Made by a program: the position numbers and the translations under genes. A stretch of 64,000 nt of DNA from Nepenthes gracilis (Eukaryota; Streptophyta; Magnoliopsida; Caryophyllales; Nepenthaceae), in assembly GCA_033239525.1 (NCBI GenBank), contig BSYO01000025.1, forward strand, positions 8,962,001 to 9,026,000, in the 5' to 3' direction. This document shows positions 31,370-46,300 of the stretch, piece by piece (position 1 is the first letter of the stretch; every line of letters starts with the position of its first letter). Below the pieces are notes generated by a model, which worked only from the letters and a program-made list of their open reading frames with translations, ran no database searches and was not told where the DNA came from.

Positions 31370-34300
31370 CTGCAGAGAGATAAGAAGGTTTCATTAATCA
31401 ACTTAAAGAAAATCTCAAGAACAATTCAACCAAGAGACTTTTGAGACTCAAAATTTAAACCTTGAAACAAACTGAAACCTCAAAGGCTTTCTCTTGCCAT
31501 GAATTCACTAAAAGAACAAATTTCTCCTTCGCATATAGTTTCAAAATTGTCTTCACCTGTTCCAACAAAATCGCATGGAGGTGAAACACGTGCATAATAA
31601 AACGCATGTCAAATGAAAATTTTATGGGAACTTCAGCATGTCAGCCCATTAATATCACATGTAAATGACCACTTAGTCATTGTTATGTTATCCCACAAGT
31701 TTGAGTAGAACTAATTTTCGAGCACAAGACTGGGTGAACCAAAGGGGTTCCCCCCTTATATGCATGAGGCATTCCCTCAACAGAACACTGATTCATGACT
31801 GACCACTAAATATTGGAGTTGGGAAGCTGTGACATGGTAATGGAGTTGATTGGATGATGCAATATTGTCCAATTTTGTTTGAATTCAAGAATTTGAAGCT
31901 GAGTCTCCAAGGAGGAGGGAAGTCAGATTGAGCTGCTAGGGACTCAGGATCATTCAAATCTTCATCAGAAATCTGAAAATAGGCTACATAAGCTGTTAAA
32001 GACAGGGAGTTCAGTCAATTGGGCAGTTTAACAACATCACAGGAGTGATCAAACAGGTATCTATTTATCCATCTTTGCAAGAGTTGTTATACAAATTTGA
32101 TTACATTTTCAAGGAACCTAGGGATTTGCTGTCAAAAAGAGACTTAGATCACACCATTCCTTTTAAACCCAAGCCCAACCTTGTAACCTTAGACTTTATT
32201 GATACAATCATTTTCGAAAAAAATGAAATTGAGAAACTAGGCAATGAGATGCCCAATGTTCCATTATCGAACCCAACCATAGTCCCTTCTCTTCATCAAC
32301 ACTGATTGTCAAGAAAAATAATGGATTGTGGATATTTAACATTGATTAGAGACAGATGCCATGACCATCAAAGATAAATTTTCCATATCCCTCATTGATA
32401 ATTTGTTAGACAAATTATATGGAGAACATTGTTCTCTAAACTAGACTTGAGATCTAGTTTTAATCATAGTCGAATGAATTAGTCTGGCAAAATTTTCAGT
32501 CAATGGCAGTGAGAGCCATTGATCAGTTTTAACCTTATTCTCTAAACTAGACTCTGAGATCAATGGCAATGAGAGCCATTGATCAATTAGAACAAAGAAT
32601 AATAGAACCGTATGGCAAAATTTTTGGGTTTGCCATATTCAAGTTAAGTGTGGTGGCTGATGCCTTATCAAGAATAGAGGAAGAATCCTGTTGCCATGGA
32701 TTACAGTTGCCCCAAACTGGCTTAAGGAGATAGAAGAGAGTTATTCTACTGATCCACATCACACAGGGATCATCAACCTTTTGTTGGTTGATCAAACTGC
32801 AAAGACATAATACTCCTTTAGCAATGTTATACTCAGATGCACATGCACAATGTATGTAGGGGCTGCTACTGAATTGAGGAGGAGAATGGCCTTCATGACT
32901 CCCCCACAGGAGAACATTCATCTTGAATATGAAGTATGTCAGAAGAATAAAGTTGAAAGACAAGCCTATTCAGGGAAGCTCCAACCACTGTCTTTGCCTT
33001 GGCAATCATGGACTCATATCTCCATTTGGTTTGGTGGTACAAAGGCTCACCAAGTACAGCCACTCTTTTCTCAAATAATTAACTAAATAACCTGGGATTC
33101 CTTGCTTAATTGTATCTGATAGGACAAGGTCTTCTCAGGCTTGTTTAGGCAAGGGTTGTTCAAAGGAATGGGGACCAAGTTGCACATGAATACCTCCTAT
33201 CACCCACTAACCGGTGTCTAAACACAAAGAGCGAACCAATGTTTGAAACACATCTTAGGTAGACGAAAGAAGTTAGCCTTAGTTGAATGGTAATACAATA
33301 CGTCCTACCATCGCTCCTTGAAGATGTCTCCTTTTAAAGATTTATAGGGCTATACCCTTCTCATTTATCACTAGAGTTGCCAGCTGTGACAGCAGTGGAA
33401 AGAACAAATACTTACATCAGAGACAGAACTGAAATCAGAAAGATCTTAAAAGAACATTTGTTAACAAGACTCGAATAAAAGTTTATGCAGATCAAGGTAG
33501 ACAATAGAGGGAATTTGAAGTGAGGGATTGGGCCTATTTGAAATAGCAACCATATAGGAAATCATGTGTGGCTTTACAAAAGCTTTAGAGGTTGTCTGTT
33601 AAGTGTCATGGACTCTTATAAAGTGGAAAAATGATCGGAAGGGTGGCTTACATATTGAAGTTTCTGGAGTCAAGAATGCATCACATTTTCCATGTATTCT
33701 TGCTCAAGAAAAAAATTGGGGAGTGTAAACCCATTCAACAAACTCTCTACCATGGAGTAAACTATTATGTTTTGTGTTGGTCGAAGAAGTGCTGCAAACC
33801 ACAATTGAAATCCGAAAGGGCAAGGAAGTGTCTCACACCTGCTGATCAAATGGCCTAATTTCCCCATGGGGGATGCTTTGGAAGAGAAAGATGTAATACA
33901 AGCTCAATTTAGCTAGGGGAATTGTCACAAAGAGAGAGATCTAGTAGAAGAAATGGCTCCTGAAGTGAGAGAGTTGTAGGATTGAAAGACATATGAAGAG
34001 GCCACAAGATTGACAGCATCAGATACCAAGGGAATTAACCAGCAGCATAACAATCTACCTTAGGTAAGTACGCAAGTATACAAGGCAGCAACAATCACAC
34101 GGGTTCAGCAGAATTAGGGCAAATCAATGGGGAGCAGTTACCAACAACAAAGGGGTAAGAAGAGCAGTCTATACCAGCAACCCGCAGGAGTTCAGAGCAA
34201 GTCAGCGATTTAGTAACTCCTCAATAATCCACCAGTCATTCTATTAATCATTTAATGTGGCAGGAAAAGAAGTATTAAATAGCTTCATAGTAATCTAGGA

Positions 34301-37300
34301 ATTGTGTTTTTTTGAGTGAAAATAAGCAGTTCATATACATGGATTGACCAATCTCTGAAAATCAAGGAAATTTTCTCTGCCCTAGCAGAATTTCTTTTCC
34401 CTTGCTGGCATTCTAATTTTCAGAATACAGACCCCAGCTTCGCTCATGTAACAAGGTGGACGATCTATACCTACTTTATTACATATTGTAATCAAGAAAG
34501 TATGGAGAGAACTCGGGATCTATGATCTAGCCTGCACAGAACATGGACCAGTTAAAGTTTGGCATACAGTAGCAAAAATAAAACTCATGATTGAGGATCC
34601 AACCAGAACCCAAAGTTTATCTTGCCAACTATATCAAAATGTGGGTTATGAGATGGATACATCTATCAAAGGTAATAGTAACATCCCTACATAAAGGCAA
34701 GACACAAGGGAATTTGAGGTTTCAGAAGAAGTTATGACATAGACCCAAACATGAACCAAAGAAGAGTGATTTTATTTTAGAGAATTCATACCAAATTATT
34801 ATAGAAATATGCTACACCTTCCAACTTATGAAGCACAAACACCGATATGGGGTATGGACACGATACTGGACATGTTATTTTTAAAAAATTAAGGACACGA
34901 CACGTTGGGAACATAAACTAAAATTATGGTTTATAATTTTCTTAATTGATGAATACTACTTTTTATATTAGATTTGTAGTTATTGCCTTCATTTGTAATG
35001 AAGAAATTAAATTATTACTCTACAAAAGATCAGCTGTGTTATCATTTTCATTTGTTTCACCTCCATATTCGTCTTTTCTTTATTGAGTCATGACTTTGTA
35101 TTTTATAAAAATTTGGTGAAGGAAACGTATCACCTACTATAAAAGGAGTCTCTCTTGAGTGTGAAATAATTCTGAGTGGGAATTATTGATGAAATGAAAG
35201 AGAGAGGTATGACTTTAAATTTTTAAAATTATAAAATAGCCTATATTTTTTAAAATTTATAAAATGGCCCACAGTTCTTTAAAAATTATAAAATTACTCA
35301 ACATATCCAAAACGTGTCGGGATGTGTCTAGAGTGTGTCCAAAATGTGTTGGGATGTGTTCGAAGTATGTCAAAAATGTGTCGGACGAAAAGAATAAATT
35401 ACCATATGTTAGAGGGTGTCCGACATTTGTCCTAACGTGTCTGGAGCACGTCGGACACCAACACTTTGAATCCGAAAGAGTTTCCGTGCTTCCTAGCCTC
35501 TAACCCCTCAATACAGCCCACAACAAGTCACATAGACTAGGCCAATCTTAGGGGAGTCTATTTGTAAATCTTGTTTGTTTTAGAATTTATTGGAATGTTA
35601 AGAGGCTAATGAATTGATCATACATTTTGTTTTTGGTAGAGTATAGAACTATTCTTATGTATTCACCTAATATATTAAGCATTTCAATAAATTGGTTTAT
35701 TGATAAAATATCACAACCTTGTTACTAAAGAAGCTCAGAGTCAGGAATCATGGTTACCTCAATCTCAAATTATCATCCAACATTACAGTGGATTGGTTCT
35801 TAGCATAATATCAGTGTCTTGTTGACAAATTAGTTTTTGAATCTTGGTAACTCCAATTTTATCAAATTAGTGGGCATGTGCTTAATCACACTTCAAACCT
35901 GAAGAGGTGCAGAGCATTCACTTGAAGTGGCATGTTAAAGTAAAAAAATCATTATTGGTCCTTCACCTAACAGCTAAAGTCTTTGAGGAGTAGTTTCTAT
36001 GAAAGTTTTTATGTTTTCTTTTCATATAATGTTTGAAGTATGTAAGCTGCAGTATACAAGAATTAGGCTTAAGATAGCTCAATATGTTTCAACCATAGTC
36101 TCACTATTTTCCAGCTTTAATATTTGATTTGGAAATTCCGTATAGTCATTTAGGACATTAATCGAACATTAGATTCATATCCTTCTATAGATGGGGAGGG
36201 ATGGCAGTGGAAACTGTTCACCATAGTTCAGGCAAGCATCTCATATTCAGCAAAAAGTTGTAAAAATGTTGAGATGGCAAAACTAAATATTTAAAATTCA
36301 TGGCAAAGCAGAATCAAGAATTGATACCATAGATAATGATTTCTCAACAGCAATAATCTCCTCCAAGGACACACCAAAGATGATTCGTGGCTTTAGGAAT
36401 CTTTGCCATGATAAAATATTTTCTTCCCTATTGCAATGAATGAGTCCTGAGAACAAAATGCTATATTGACAACCGTAACATTAGCAAAATATGAGGCTAT
36501 GAGCCAACCAATAGCAGTATGAGAGAGCACCTGGAACCATAGAATGTGAAACATGAAACTTTGCTAGTACACAAGCACGCTTGAAATTTATCTGCAGAGT
36601 AAATGGATGAAACTTCACACAAATATCAGACAAATGAAAAAAAAACTCAGATTATTTTTATGTAGTTTATTTTGGTAAATCCTTCCCCTATATGAGGAAT
36701 TTTCTTCCTTCCCCCTTTCACCTCTTGTCAGTGGGATGGAACAGTATATATAAGTTATTCTCACCGTTTTGAACTGTAGAACTGACAAAGACTGATAACG
36801 TAACCAAAGGTGAAAAAGTCGCATGCTCATCCATGTTAACACCAAGACTGGATACGATGTTAGGCTGGGTGTATCCTGCATTTACACTTGAGAACTTCCG
36901 TGAAATTGACCCAGCGCATATATGCTAATTGGAAGTTACAGCAATACATTTCAAAGAATTACAATCTCAAATGCTGCACTGCTTACCAGGATAAGCACAC
37001 CAAAAGCAAGTCCAACAAGCTGAGCACTTACCTCCCAAACTTCCTCCTATATTGAAAATGAAGGCTAAATTTGCATAATAATTTACAAGAAACCTATTTT
37101 TTTCTTTCTAAATGTGGCTGGTTGATATATCTTCACAAGAAAAGAGGGATAATCAATCAAGATATAGTGAACTGCTTCTCAAAAACGTCAAAATATTTTC
37201 ATGAGAGACAGATGTTACAACTAAATTACCATTGCATACCTTAGCTGCTACATCTCCCAGATTTCCTGAGACAGCAAAATGATTTTGAATCACTCGAACA

Positions 37301-40300
37301 GAAGGATCTTTCAGTCCCCTTGCAACAGCCTGCTTAAATAACCCCACAAACAACAATATAAGGCATTTGATAAATCAATTGTAAAATGAGAAACAGTGAT
37401 CTACAGACTTTTTTATGACCCGTGCTGTGACTTCTTCTATCAGAGAGAAAGAAAAAGAGATAGCAATATCCCCAAGTAAACTCTTGATTGTTTAATATTC
37501 TGATTGTAGTATTGAAATGTGAAATTGTTCACTGAAAGATGGGGAAAATAGCAACATCTCAATTTTTCCTTTTTCCTAATTTTATTATCATCTATTATAT
37601 TTTTTCAATAATATTATTAACTTTTATTTTAATACCAAATTTGCCAAATCTATTATATTTCAATGGCACACAAATTCCAAACATATTTTAATCACTTTGG
37701 GAGCTATTTAGCATCACATGCATACAACCATATACTTCTAAATGTGATTAGTTGGTGCAATGAAGTACATCAACTACTTCTATCACAAGAATAAGAGGTT
37801 TAGGCTTTCTGCTCTTGAAGAATCCAAAAGGAAATTCAGTCAAGTTGGATTTGATAGCAGTAACTACAATAGCACAACCAGAATCATCCGATTTCGATTT
37901 CTCATTTCCATGCTTCAAAATGTAATACTCTCCTTAAATAAGGACTTAAAGAGTTAGTTATTCATGTATAGAATACAGCTTTATCATCCAATCTATTACT
38001 ATCATAATACATATAATCAACTGATTCAGTAACTGCTTTACTGGTTACGTTACTCTGTTGTTGAACAGCCTCTTTCTGGATTTTTTGATGCTGATTTGAC
38101 TTGCTTAATGCTGTCCATCTTGAATTGCTGGTGTGTGCCTTGCATCTGGATGAATTTATGCTATCGATGCTATATGACACTACCTACATGCTGATACAAC
38201 CCTTCACCACGAGGATAGGGGAAGGAAATTTGGCTGCAAACTCATAAAAATTAACCCTAGGGAAGTAAGCTTGAAAGTTCACGAAGCAAGCTTCTGATTT
38301 TTAGGAAAATGCCCATTGGACTGAAATGTAAGCTTTAAATGCTTCCCTAGTGCCACAATATGATTTCAAGCCATAGTTAGCTGCTCTTTCAAAAGCCTGC
38401 TCATTTCTAACCTGTTTTGAAATAACAAAGTCCCTAATACCAGAAGGAATGATGGTTGGAGTTCAGCAGTTAAAGATATGAATTATAACTAGCTTCTATC
38501 TCCCTGATCCATGCAGAAGGGACAGCTTGCAAATGCTTCTAGTTTGATATAGCTCTAATGGGGGGAAATCCCCTGTTTTTTTCCCAATAGGCTAACGCTC
38601 ATATAACGCTCAGAAATGACTTATCAGAGATGGACGATCAGGAGCCTAGGCTAGAGGAGTTAGTCTTGAGACAGCCCACAAGTGTATCAATGTTATTACC
38701 ATCTAAGTCATCAAACTCCTCTAACTTGGGTTCATATATTTGTTTTTCAAGGGGTTCCTTATTTGTTTTATCTTATCCGTCAATTAATAAGGCTTTATTT
38801 GGACATTTAGAAGAAATATGTTCAAAACCTTTATAATTGAAGCACTGTAATTGAGAATTTCTATTTGGGATTTCGACACTCTTTCCTCGAATTTCCCTTA
38901 TAGGGGAAATTGTGGACGAAGGGGGTCCTAGGACAGACTTTGAATTCGCAATAGGAGTATGACACGTTGATTGACAATACGGTGCCCTAATAGCTAATTC
39001 AAAATCTCAAATCAAATTATACACATGGTTCAAAGTGGTAACTCCACGGAAGACAGGTTCTCTCCTAAAGTCCTCATGTAGTTCTTGCCAGAACCTACTT
39101 AACGTCATGGTTTCGTCCTCAATGATGCAGCATCTCATCCGAAAATCATTAAATTGAACCACATACTCGGTTACGGATTGATTACCCTGTCGAAAAGCAT
39201 TTCATTAGTGTAGCAAGTAGCTACTATATGAGCGGGGTAAGTATTTCTCTTAAAGAAATCGTTTCATTTCAGCCCAACTCTTTACTAGGGCTACCTGGCG
39301 CCTAATAAAGAGGTCCTCAATACTTTCCCAAAATAATTGAGCATTTCCAGTCAACTTGAGCCTAACAAACAAAACTTTCCTGCCTTTTGACACGCCATAC
39401 CATTCAAAGAAACGATTCATATCTCGGACCCATTAAGTAAAAACTCGAGGGTTCAAACAACAATTAAAAGTAGGGGTACCTAATTTGATGTTTTTAAAGA
39501 GGTGGTCATTTGGGTCCCGCTTTTGATTATAGCATTGGGGTTTGTAATTGCGCCTACGAGGGGCTCGATTATCTTGTCATTGTCGGTGAGTCTTATTATG
39601 GGATGCGTCAGAGTTGTCAGCATTCGATAAGTGAGGCCTTATTTCTAAAGTGGCGACTCGATTTGCAAGATTCAAATTTGTTTGATGAGTAGTAGCCAGG
39701 TTAGTTTGAATGGCCATCATGTGATCTTGCAATTGTTGTTGGTGGGAAGCTAATTAGGCTAATTGTTAACTTAGAGTTTCAAATTAGTTAGAATTCATGA
39801 TTTAGTCAAAGGTGTTATGAGAAATAATGCGACCACTTCGTAAGTGCAAGCAACACTAACACAACTAACAGTATTAAGATCAATAAACAATTGAGGCAAT
39901 CCAAGAATTTTTTTGGAAGATTTCGTATGGTTTAGATTGTGCAAACAAGTATTGCTAACATATTAAAATAATAAAGTCGAATTAATTGCAATGCGATTGT
40001 ATCTGCTATGAAGATAGTTATGGGATGTAAAGGAAGATTTTTTATTAGTAGTAAAATGGCACACGTAAATAAAACTAAATATTATTAGGGATAAGCAAAA
40101 ATATGCCACACAAAATAAAACGGAACGAACGCAATTGGAGGTAATCTGACCCGCTCGTATGAGACTACCTTGTGATGAGAATCTTCTACTGTTTGAAGTT
40201 TGTCTGCTGTTTTTTGTTTCCTTTTCTTTTTTTTTCTCGCACTTCTTTTTCTCTTTTTTTTTTTTTTTTACTTCACGCACATTTTTGTTGTTTGTTTTTT

Positions 40301-43300
40301 GTTTGATTTTTCTTATGTTTGCCTTTACCTTTACTAGGGCCTCAAAGCCCGTAGACACAGAGCGAGAGGAGAGGTGTAGCTACTCAGTGTATGACCTCCC
40401 TTTTAAGCGGTGGTGACAGTGACAGCAAAGACAAACACAGACGAAGAAGATGAAGACAAGGACGGAGACGATGACGCAAAGACGAAGAGGTGAAAGGCAA
40501 AGAGGATGACGACGAAGACTCAGCACAGCTCGATTAAGGACTTCTCTGTCTACTCCCTTTTTTTTTGGTTTTGTCTCTCTGAAGGAGTAATGTGGCGGCT
40601 AGGGTTTGAGTCAGTCTCTGCTCAAGCGTGTGGGTAGGTTTGTTTCGGTGATGGTGGTGGAGTTTGGTCATTGGGTGGTGGTCGATTAGGGTTTTAGTGT
40701 GTAGGGTGGTGGTTGATTAGGGTTTAGGGTGAGTGGGCGATGCGGGTCTCGAAAGGTTTGGATGGTCGTTTGGGTGTCTTTTGACTTGGCAGCGATTGAA
40801 CCATGGTGGTGGTTAGTAGCCGTGTGGGAGATGGCTTCGATGAGTATGGTTCTCCAGCCTCTGATGCGACTACTCCAGTAAACTGCAGCGGCAGCATGTG
40901 CTTTTTGCCTCTTTGTTCTGTCTCTCTCTCTCTTTTTTTTTTTTTGGGTTGATAGGCTCATATACAAAATCACACATTTTTTTGCAATATGAGGAGGCAA
41001 AACTGCCGGGACTTTGCATACCAGAAGAGGGGCCAAATTGTTTGCTGTAGTGTGGTGGTGGGAGTTATGGGGATGAGACTGTTGCCTGAGGTTGTGACGG
41101 GATGGAAGGCTGTGGACCGGAGGAGTTGGAGATGAACTAATGGAGTTGACGGTTGCTTGCTGTAGCATGGAGATGGACGGTGGTGCCAGAGAACTTAGTG
41201 ATGTTGCTGATAGCAAGACAGGGATTCAGTCTCTAATACCAAATTTGATGTAGGGAAGGGGAAGAGCAGGAAAGGGAAAGAGAAATTAGGAGGGGGAGAA
41301 ACATAAGGAGAATAGGGGGAGGAGAAAGAGAAACTATGGGAAAGAGAGAAGTAGAGATTGAGAGAGAGGAGAGAAATCTCACAATCAATTAAATTTTACT
41401 CAATTCATCAATATTTTTCAAATAATAGAATTTAAGATCCTTATATAAAGAAATCCTGAACCTAAACTAATATAGAAATAAATATAACTTCCTAAATAAA
41501 TATAATATAAGCTCCTAAAAAAAAAAAAAAATCTCAACATAATAAGAAAATCTTAATATAATAAAATCTCAATTACAACAAAATCATACAAATCAAATAA
41601 AATCAAAATCTTTCAAATCAAATGAAATAAAAATAAATCTCTTTTAATTTGAAATTTTTATGATGTCCGCATCAGTAGATTTCAATAGGTATTCTTAGAC
41701 CACTAAGAAAGCTAGACATGAAATACTTCGTCTGCTAGCCCAGGGTTTAGAGTGATCATTAAGGTTGTGAGTTCTTCAAAGGAATATTGTCACTCCTCCA
41801 CAGCTCCTTGTTAATATAACATGTAGAATTCTTCAACCAAATGAATAAAAGATTTCTCACTAAATCTCATACAAGCATCCCCTTTCATAATATCCCCTGG
41901 GGAATTAGGATTCTGAAGCATGTAACCTTGAAACCAAAATCAGCCCTTTCCTTCGAGAATATCAAACTACTTCTAGTTTATCTTCATCAAGTACATAACA
42001 TATTTGTAAGTATTTGCTGCACTTCCTAACCCAACTCCCAGGTTCCCCTCCATTGGGAACCTTGGGAAATGGTTTCTTGATTTTTACTAGTGGTGCGTCA
42101 AACTTGCCCCTGCTATTGCTTAGTTGAAGGTCTTCTGCACGAGGTGGTGGTACATTGCATTCCTGCATTTAGAGACTTTGATGCTAGTGGAGGCTGATTC
42201 TTGAATTGGTCTAACAATTAAGTGAATTCAGTCAATTTTCCTCCTGCCGCCCATTCACAATGATGAATGTATCAGCTTGAAATTGCTACATCATGGTAAG
42301 CATAGTGATACGGACATCATAGATGCAGATATGTGATTTGATTTTATTTCCAAATAGATACAAAGATTTGATTTAATTTGATTTACAAAGTAGCATTAAT
42401 TTTATTTCAAAACTAAATTTGATTTTCTTTCCACTTAGAAGAAATTTTATTTCCAATTTATGTTGTTTCTAAATTAGAAATTTTTAGATTTGATTTTATT
42501 TCTAAATTATCATAGGAATAGGGCTTCCTATATAAAGACCCTAACTTTATTGTTTGATTCAGTGTTGGTGAACTGAATGAATTTGAGTGATTGTGTTTTC
42601 CTTTCCCTCTCCCTCTTGGTCTCCTCTTTTTCCAGTCATTACCCCTCTCTCTTTGATCTCTACGCTCTATCTCACTTCCTTCTGTTTTCCTTGCCCTCCC
42701 CTACTGTTTCTCCCTTCCATACATCAAATTTGGTACTAGAAACTAAATCTATATTGTGTCTATACTGTCTTCCCATTACCAACTCCAGCGGCATGATTGT
42801 ACACCTCCACACTATAGCACACAGTTTAGCCCCTCTTTCGGCAATCACCATCTCATCCAATTTTGCATTATCTTTATTTTGAAAAGAAAAATAGAAAAAA
42901 GAGTGATCATTGACAAAAAAAAAAAAAGTGTGAGTTTTTGAAAAAAAAAAAAGTGTGAGTTTTTAAAAAAAAGAATAACAATAAATAAATAAATCAATAA
43001 ATCAAAAGGGGAAGGAGAAATAAAGAGTAGCCACCGCCGACGAAGCAATATCAGTCGGTGCCACCACACCAGCAGGAGGAAGGACCCATCGCAGTCAAAC
43101 TTGTCCTCCACGTCCCCCAAATCAAAAGGGCAGAGAGAAACGAAGAAGCAACCACAGTCGACGAAGCCGTACCAGTCAGCGCTATCGCAACAATTGGAGG
43201 AAGAGCCCGTCACTGCTGAAACCATCCTCCACATCGCCGCTGACTGCCACGACCACCTCCCAAGTCACCGTCAAGACAAATCAAGCCCAAAACAACCATC

Positions 43301-46300
43301 CAAACTGCCCTAAGACCCTAATTGACCACTCACCCAAAACTGAAGTCGTCCCCTCACTCGAAAGTCCAACACCCAAGTTCCACCACCACCAATTAAATCA
43401 AGCCCTAAACCGGCAGCCCGCACCGCAGCCCAATTGAACCCTAGCAGCCCCCTTTCTGTAAAAAAAAAAAAAAAACAAATTTGAGATATCAAAGAGGGAG
43501 AAGTCACGAATCGAGTTCTGCCGATTCCTCGCCTTCATCTTCTTTATCTTTGTCTTCATTTTCTTCATCTTCATTGCCGTATTCTTTGTCAAAATTTTCT
43601 TCTTCGTTTTCGTTGTAGCCGTCATCGCCATCGTCGTCACCTAACCAAGCGAGTGTCGCCGTCACCGCCAAAACATCCGCAACTTTGCTCTCTCTACGTG
43701 TGAGCTTTGAAGACCGAGTGAGCAAAAAAAAAAAAAAAAAGGAGCACTGGACTGAAAGCTCTCATCATACAAGGCCATATCATACAAGTGGTTCAAATCA
43801 TCTTTTATATTTAGGTGTGTTCGTTCCATCCTATTTTGGGTAGTATATTTTTACTTATCTTTAATAGTATTTAATTTTATTTATGTGTACTATTTATATA
43901 TAAAAAAAAAAGAAACACACACAAACAAACATTCACCCCTTTCACAGTCTACTAACTTTATTGTAGATACAATCGCATTGCAATTTGTTCTTATTTTATT
44001 ATTTTAATAGATTAGCAATACTTGCTTGCTTGATCTAATTCATATGAAATCTCACCAAAAATAAATAAATTAACTTATATTGGCATGGATTGTCTTAATT
44101 GTTTATTGATTTCAATCTTGTTAGTCGTATTGGTATTGCATGCACTTGCGAAATGGTCGCATTATTTCTCATAACACCTCTGACTTAATTATGGACTCTA
44201 GTGAATTGAAAACTCTAAATCAACAGTTAGCCCAATTAATTTCCAATTAATAACAATTACAAAATCACATGATTGTTATTCAAACTAACCTGACCACTAC
44301 GCATCAGACAAATTTGGATCTCGCAAATCGAGTTGCCACTTTAGAAATAGGGTCCCACTCATTGAATGTTGATAACTTTGACGCATCCCATAATAAGACT
44401 AACCAACGAAGACAAAACAGTAGAGTCCATCGTAAACATGATTACAAGCTCCAACACTATGATCAAGAGCGGGACCCGGATGATCACTTTTTTAAAAACA
44501 TCAAATTGGGTGCCCTTACTTTTGATGGCTACTTGGACCCTTGAGTTTTCAATCAATGGGCTCAGGATTTGGATCGTTTTATTGAATGGTATGGTGAGTA
44601 AGAAGATAGGTGAATTCAGTTTGCTAACTTTAAGTTGACCGAAAATGCTCAATTATTTTGAAAAAATATTGAGGACCTCCTTATTAGGCGTCAGGTAGCC
44701 CCAGTCAGGAGTTGGGCCGAAATGAAACAATACTTTCAAGAAAAATACTTACCTCGCTCATACAGTAGAAACTTGCTAGACTAATGAATGCCCTTCCATA
44801 GGTAATCGATCGGTAATTAAATATATGATTTAATTTGAAGATTTTCGAATAAGATGTCATATCATTGAGGATGAAGCCATGACGTTAAAAAGGTTTCGGC
44901 AAGGACTACATGAGGACCTCAGGAAAGAACTTGTCCTCCGTGGAGTTACCACCTTAACCATGCGTACAATTTCATTCGAGACTTTGAGTTAGCTACCAAA
45001 ACACCGTATCGTCAATCCACATTGCATACTCCTACTTCTAACTCTAAGTCTATCCTAGGATCTCCCCCGTCCACAAATTCCCTTGTAAGGGAAGCCCGAG
45101 GACAGGGTGTTGAAAACCCAAGAAGAACTTCTCAATTACAGTGCTTCAATGGTAAATGTTTCAAATATATTTCTTCTAAATGTCCACGTAAAGCCGTATT
45201 TATTGACGGACAATATGGAATAAATGAGGAACCCTTTGAAGAACAAGTATATGAGCCCAAGTTAGAAGAGTTTGATAATTTAAATGATAATGATAGTGAC
45301 ATATTTGTTGGTTGCATCAAGACTAATTCCCCTAGCCTAGGTTCCTGTGCTTCCCCTGATATGCCATTTTCGAGCGTTGTACGATACAATATAATGCAAT
45401 CCAAAGCGGCTAATAACTGGCATCGTCATGCAATCTTTTAGACTTATATCAAAGTGAATAAGAAAACTTGTAAGATTGTCGTGAATAGCAATAGTTGTAT
45501 CAATGTGGTCTCAGCTAATACTATTTCTCGTTTGGGATTGAAAGCTGTCTTGCACCCTAATCCACATAGCGCTTCGTGGATTGATACGTCTTCCATAACC
45601 GTCAAAGAACGCTATCTCGTACCCATTTAGTTCTTAGAATATAAAGATCATATTTGGTATGACGTTATACCAACGGACATAGGTCATGTCATTCTTGGGT
45701 GCCCTTAGATATACGACTTAGATGTGACCATCTAAGGTCGTTCCAATTACTGCTCCTTTGTTCACAAGGGAAAGAAGATTTACCTCTATCCCTAACCCTC
45801 AAAACCAATGACTCCCAATAAAGAAAAGGCTATGGTAGTGACAAAAGGATTATATATCATTAGTTCCACGGCATTTGAACGGGCAGCTATCAGCGAGCCT
45901 TTTGTTTTTGCCATTATTGTTCTTGAAAACCTTCCGAACTCTTCCATACTGATTCCTAATTTGGCTCGTCAACTTCTTCGAAACTTTCAACATGTCTTTC
46001 CTAATAACCTCCCCAATCACTTACCACATTCATGAGACATGCTATTGATTTCATTTTGGGTGCATCTTTTCCAAACCTCATTCATAATAGGATGAATCCT
46101 ATTGAGCATGCTCAACTCCAACAATAAGTTGAGAAACTCCTTTGCAAAGGATTTGTTTGAGAAAATATGAGTCTATATGCGGTATCCGCTGTCTTAACAC
46201 CTAAGAAAAATGGATCATAGCGGATGTGTGTGGATAGTAGACAATCAATAAAATCATCATAAAATATTATTTTCCCATCCCTAGACTTGATGACATGTTA

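Larger units (their letters stand above)
38600..41674 (-). mobile_element. Truncated chromovirus (5' LTR, leader, gag), minus strand
   Basis: From right to left: a 429-bp LTR (41246-41674), a primer site, a leader of about 1.4 kb and gag remnants. Homology to the complete element at 42306-49346 stops near 38600, just past the zinc-knuckle region, so pol and the 3' LTR are deleted. The LTR begins TGATGCGGACATCAT (minus strand), the same family start as the complete element. Confidence 0.85.

Noticed and set aside
32045..32305. Host exon on the plus strand within the RUS intron
   Set aside because: The frame matches the gypsy segment that precedes RT and is followed by collinear RNase H and integrase remnants.
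40686..41216. 176-codon open frame on the minus strand as a protein gene
   Set aside because: It lies in the leader between the primer site and gag of a truncated chromovirus, has biased His/Pro/Ser composition, and is not conserved as a frame in the two related leaders.
45132..45404. Minus-strand 90-codon frame resembling the plus-strand frame at 38630-38836
   Set aside because: Both are antisense shadows of the chromovirus gag C terminus. Their similarity reflects the inverted element copies.
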